Assembly (NCBI GenBank): GCA_002427545.1
Contig: DIRM01000042.1
Location: 12,547-22,159 of the forward strand
Direction of reading: 5' to 3'
DNA length: 9,613 nt
DNA from: Mageeibacillus sp. UBA5436
GTDB lineage: Bacteria; Bacillota; Clostridia; Saccharofermentanales; DTU023
Below, one piece after another: positions 7,210 to 9,613 of the stretch. Numbering within the stretch: the first letter of the stretch is position 1; the number at the start of each line of letters is the position of its first letter. Below the pieces are notes generated by a model. It worked only from the letters and a program-made list of their open reading frames with translations. It did not search any database and had not been told where the DNA came from. Both the position numbers and the translations under genes were made by a program.

Positions 7210-7566
7210 TTATAGGCCGAACATACCTAAATTACTATTACCAGTAACTTTAGACATGGTTGCTTCAACCTTTTCATCCAAGGTTCGATTAGCTTCATTA
7301 ACTGCAGCGGTAAATAAATCGACTAACATTTCGGGATCTTCTGGATCAATAACAGCAGGGTCTATTTTTAAATCTACGATTTGATGATTGCTATCTACTT
7401 TGACTTCAATCATGCCTCCACCAACAGAAGCTTCAGAAGTTATATTTGCTGCTTCAGATTGAGCTTGTTCTAAATCTCTTTGCATTTTTTGTGCTTGCTG
7501 CATTAATTGATTCATATTAGGGGCACCACCGCCACCGCCTTGGAATCCGCCTCTTCTTTTTGCCAT
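7210..7566 (-). CDS. ebfC: Nucleoid-associated protein, YbaB/EbfC family
   Basis: This 118-residue protein belongs to the small dimeric YbaB/EbfC DNA-binding family, which binds nucleoid DNA and sits beside dnaX and recR in most bacteria. The sequence shows a basic, glycine-rich N-terminus ([14 protein letters not shown]), a helical heptad-like segment [21 protein letters not shown] (about 19-39), then the strand/helix core [36 protein letters not shown] and a C-terminal helix. The glycine-rich extension is longer than in the E. coli protein but is common in Firmicutes. The ATG lies two bases after the dnaX stop and its GGAGGA ribosome site is inside the last codons of dnaX, so the genes are translationally linked. 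YaaK is the Bacillus name. Confidence 0.95.
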   Translation of the reverse strand: MAKRRGGFQGGGGGAPNMNQLMQQAQKMQRDLEQAQSEAANITSEASVGGGMIEVKVDSNHQIVDLKIDPAVIDPEDPEMLVDLFTAAVNEANRTLDEKVEATMSKVTGNSNLGMFGL

Positions 7567-7568
7567 TT

Positions 7569-9332
7569 TTATTCCTCCATCTCAATTGGGATGTTTAAAT
7601 CTTTTGCCATCTTTCTTACGTCTTTTATCCATTGTAATTCAGATGAATTTAAATTATCTTCTATATTTTCTTCTTCATCAGATATTTTAATTGTAAGTTT
7701 AATATTTGCATTTTTTGTAGCAGACTGTAAAGCCTCTTTTATAATCTCTTGATTCTCTTTTTGAGAAATAGTTTGATAATGAGCTTTTAAATCATGACTG
7801 AATATAATATTCCAATGTTGACCTTCAGCTTCTATAATAGCAGGTGATAGCAACATTTTTAAATCGATACGATGTTTGTCTATTAAATTATTTAAAGCTT
7901 CTTGCCAGATTGTCTTTTGCTCAATATTTTTTGATTCGGAATTTTTATCATTAATTTGAATATTTTTTTTATCTTGTCTTTCAATAGGATATTTATCTTC
8001 AATTAAATCTTGTGACTCTATTAGTTCTGTATCCTCAATTAGATTTTTAGTATTAATTGAATCTGATAAATTTGATTGATTTTGGAATTTCGTATCAATT
8101 TCATTGACTAGGGGAGGAGCTTTTTGTTCAGATAAAGTAGTGCTTTTAGTTGATGATTCATCAATTTTAATAGATTCGACAGATTCAACGGATTCAATAG
8201 AACTTTTGACTCGTAAATCTGAATTTGTTTGAATTGATTTAGGGTCAATGGAATTCAATAATTTTATGAAAGCAATTTCAATTGCCACTCGTACATCACT
8301 AACATATTTTAAATCTGAAGAGAGCTTTGATAATTCTTCAATCCATTGTAATAAAGTTTCTGCAGAGACTTTATTTGCTAGTTTTTCAATTAATTCTAAT
8401 TCGTTTTTGGAAAAACCAAACCAATCATCTGTATTGCCAGTAATTTGAGTAATTAATAAATTTCTTAAAAATTGCGCATATTCAGTAATGAATCTTTCTA
8501 GATCTTTACCTGACATAACCATTTGTTCAACTAAGTTCAGCAATTCTTTAATATTAGTATTATAAATAGCTTCTGTAATTTGAAGTAAAAATTGATCTTG
8601 AACGATACCAATCATATCAAATAATTTTTCATTTGTTATAGGAGCTGCAATACCAGACTTAGCTTGATCCAATAATGAAATAGCATCACGCATGGCGCCA
8701 TCTGATAATTGTGCAATAACATTAAGTGCAGAATCTTCGATTTGGATGTTTTCAGCTTCAACAATACGTTTTAAATTTTCGATGATATCTGATTTTGCAA
8801 TACGACGAAAATCAAAACGTAAACAGCGTGAAAGAACAGTAGCAGGAATACGATGTGGTTCTGTTGTAGCTAAAATGAAAATAACATGTGATGGTGGTTC
8901 TTCTAAAGTTTTTAACAAAGCATTGAAAGCACCAGAGGATAACATATGAACTTCATCTATGATATATACTTTATATTTTGCTCTGGATGGCATAAAAACG
9001 ACTTCTTCAGTAATACGTCGAATATTATCTACACTATTATTTGAAGCAGCATCGATTTCCATAACATCGAGTAATGAACCATCGTTAATGGCTTTGCAAA
9101 TTTCACATTGATTACAAGGATCACCATTTTGAGGATTTAAACAATTGACCGCTTTAGAAAAAATTTTGGCAGTTGATGTTTTACCTGTACCTCTTGTGCC
9201 ACTAAATAAATAAGCATGACCAATGTTTCCATTGACAATGGATTGCTTTAAGGGATAAACAACTTGATTTTGGGCAACAACATCAGAAAAGGTTTGAGGT
9301 CGCCATTCGCGGTAGAGTGCAATATGACTCAT
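7569..9332 (-). CDS. dnaX: DNA polymerase III subunit tau (gamma/tau), clamp loader ATPase
   Basis: The 587-residue protein is the ATPase that, with delta and delta', loads the sliding clamp; the full-length tau form also binds the polymerase. AAA+ features: Walker A GTRGTGKT (45-52), zinc cysteines C64, C73, C76 and C79, Walker B IIDEVH (124-129), sensor 1 ATTE (155-158), the SRC motif (168-170) that serves as arginine finger, and sensor 2 around GAMRDAISLLD (212-222). The collar domain follows to about 350. A low-complexity acidic Ser/Glu/Ile/Asp-rich linker spans about 365-475, then a compact C-terminal domain from IWQEALNNL onward. The start MSHIALYREWRPQTF is canonical, with AGGAGG four bases before the ATG. 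It is transcribed from the SRP RNA promoter side with no terminator in between. An A8 run at codons 455-457 may permit slippage to a gamma-like form (see findings). Confidence 0.97.
   Translation of the reverse strand: MSHIALYREWRPQTFSDVVAQNQVVYPLKQSIVNGNIGHAYLFSGTRGTGKTSTAKIFSKAVNCLNPQNGDPCNQCEICKAINDGSLLDVMEIDAASNNSVDNIRRITEEVVFMPSRAKYKVYIIDEVHMLSSGAFNALLKTLEEPPSHVIFILATTEPHRIPATVLSRCLRFDFRRIAKSDIIENLKRIVEAENIQIEDSALNVIAQLSDGAMRDAISLLDQAKSGIAAPITNEKLFDMIGIVQDQFLLQITEAIYNTNIKELLNLVEQMVMSGKDLERFITEYAQFLRNLLITQITGNTDDWFGFSKNELELIEKLANKVSAETLLQWIEELSKLSSDLKYVSDVRVAIEIAFIKLLNSIDPKSIQTNSDLRVKSSIESVESVESIKIDESSTKSTTLSEQKAPPLVNEIDTKFQNQSNLSDSINTKNLIEDTELIESQDLIEDKYPIERQDKKNIQINDKNSESKNIEQKTIWQEALNNLIDKHRIDLKMLLSPAIIEAEGQHWNIIFSHDLKAHYQTISQKENQEIIKEALQSATKNANIKLTIKISDEEENIEDNLNSSELQWIKDVRKMAKDLNIPIEMEE
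8173..8199. repeat. Three 9-bp tandem units inside the dnaX linker
   Basis: GATTCGACA, GATTCAACG and GATTCAATA follow each other directly, three imperfect 9-bp copies. Read on the minus strand they encode the ESV-ESV-ESI part of the tau linker. The linker further downstream also repeats LIED/LIES-like tripeptide units. This is typical of a disordered, fast-evolving spacer that grows by replication slippage in frame. Confidence 0.7.
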
Positions 9333-9356
9333 AAAACCTCCTAAATAAACAGCTCA

Positions 9357-9494
9357 TCGTAATTAATCTACGGTCGGTGCAGATCAACCCGCGGCACATA
9401 CTGGGATTTGCTTACCGCTGCTTCCTTCCGAACCTGACGGAGTTCACAAGCCAATATCGCACGGAACCCACAATCGACCGTAGATTAATTACGA
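9357..9494 (-). ncRNA. ffs: Signal recognition particle RNA, small bacterial type (4.5S-like)
   Basis: On the minus strand the highly conserved SRP helix-8 core GTCAGGTTCGGAAGGAAGC continues into AGC (9417-9438), carrying the GGAA tetraloop and the asymmetric-loop bases that bind Ffh. Flanking segments pair to give the long hairpin (for example GATATTGG-side bases with CCAGTATG). The whole is closed by a perfect 20-bp stem: 9357-9376 with 9475-9494. The stretch between the stem arms is 98 bases, so this is the short form without an Alu domain. The ends given are those of the closing stem; the mature RNA could be shorter. The RNA joins Ffh to target membrane proteins to the Sec translocon. The gene lies 24 bases ahead of the dnaX ATG, as in the Bacillus scr-dnaX arrangement. 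Confidence 0.93.
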
Positions 9495-9509
9495 CGATTA
9501 ACAAAAATT

Positions 9510-9538
9510 ATTATAACAAAAAAAAGGGATTAAACCAA
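9510..9538 (-). promoter_or_regulatory. Promoter of SRP RNA and the dnaX-ebfC-recR operon
   Basis: On the minus strand TTGGTT (9533-9538) and a perfect TATAAT (9510-9515) are spaced by 17 bases, with TG one base upstream of the -10 (extended -10). Transcription should begin around 9502-9503, about eight bases before the closing stem of the SRP RNA. No other convincing promoter lies between it and recR. Confidence 0.75.
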
Positions 9539-9551
9539 AACATTAAATTAT

Positions 9552-9580
9552 TTGATAGAAAAAATAGCTTGTACTATACT
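9552..9580 (+). promoter_or_regulatory. Near-consensus promoter reading rightward out of the window
   Basis: TTGATA (9552-9557, 5 of 6) and TATACT (9575-9580, 5 of 6) are spaced by exactly 17 bases on the plus strand. The start would be near 9586, leaving fewer than 30 transcribed bases in the window. It is divergent from the SRP RNA promoter, the two -35 boxes being about 13 bases apart. The gene it serves is beyond the right edge and cannot be identified. Confidence 0.6.
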
Positions 9581-9613
9581 AAGCGAATAGAAATTGCATC
9601 ATATCTAAAAAAA

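Noticed and set aside
7139..7752. Two plus-strand frames (7139-7384 and 7507-7752) across recR, ebfC and the dnaX end
   Set aside because: Antisense shadows of recR, ebfC and dnaX, which have firm family assignments; no promoter or ribosome site for them.
8248..8949. Plus-strand frames at 8248-8448 and 8692-8949
   Set aside because: Antisense to the dnaX AAA+/collar region; their sequence mirrors conserved dnaX codons.
1..9613. CRISPR array, transposon, prophage or defence island
   Set aside because: No spaced direct repeats, transposase, integrase or attachment-site pattern; all genes are ordinary chromosomal families with uniform base composition.

Overview
The window looks like a core-genome stretch of a low-GC (roughly one third G+C by eye) anaerobic Bacillota. 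The evidence is the A/T-rich codon use, strong AGGAGG-type ribosome sites, a large oxygen-sensitive 2-hydroxyacyl-CoA dehydratase activase homologue, and the Firmicutes gene order SRP RNA - dnaX - ebfC - recR. A Megamonas-like member of the Negativicutes would fit, but the sequence alone does not settle the genus.

Layout from left to right. (1) Bases 1-3549, plus strand: the 3' three quarters or so of a giant fused BadF/HgdC-type ATPase plus DUF2229/HgdB-like protein; its 5' end lies outside the window. (2) A bidirectional hairpin terminator at 3587-3634. (3) pdxK/pdxY-type pyridoxal kinase on the minus strand (3659-4492). (4) A divergent control region (4493-4715) with back-to-back promoters, an inverted repeat placed exactly between their -35 elements, and a stem-loop in the rightward leader. 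(5) A three-gene plus-strand operon: bcp peroxiredoxin, yaaA peroxide-stress protein and an isochorismatase-family hydrolase. (6) A second bidirectional terminator at 6553-6581. (7) A minus-strand operon, read right to left: SRP RNA, dnaX, ebfC, recR. (8) At the right edge, a near-consensus plus-strand promoter that fires out of the window, divergent from the SRP RNA promoter.

How the genes work together: bcp and yaaA both handle hydrogen peroxide (peroxide reduction and limiting free iron), which suits an anaerobe with fragile Fe-S enzymes such as the activase homologue. dnaX (clamp loader), ebfC (nucleoid-associated) and recR (recombination mediator) form the conserved replication/repair cluster, apparently transcribed from the SRP RNA promoter, with the RNA released by processing.

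I found no mobile element, CRISPR array, tRNA or defence system, and nothing I would call an undescribed system. The points worth a second look are regulatory: the 20-bp stem that closes the SRP RNA in a dnaX operon leader, a possible slippage site in dnaX, and the symmetric operator-like repeat between pdxK and bcp.
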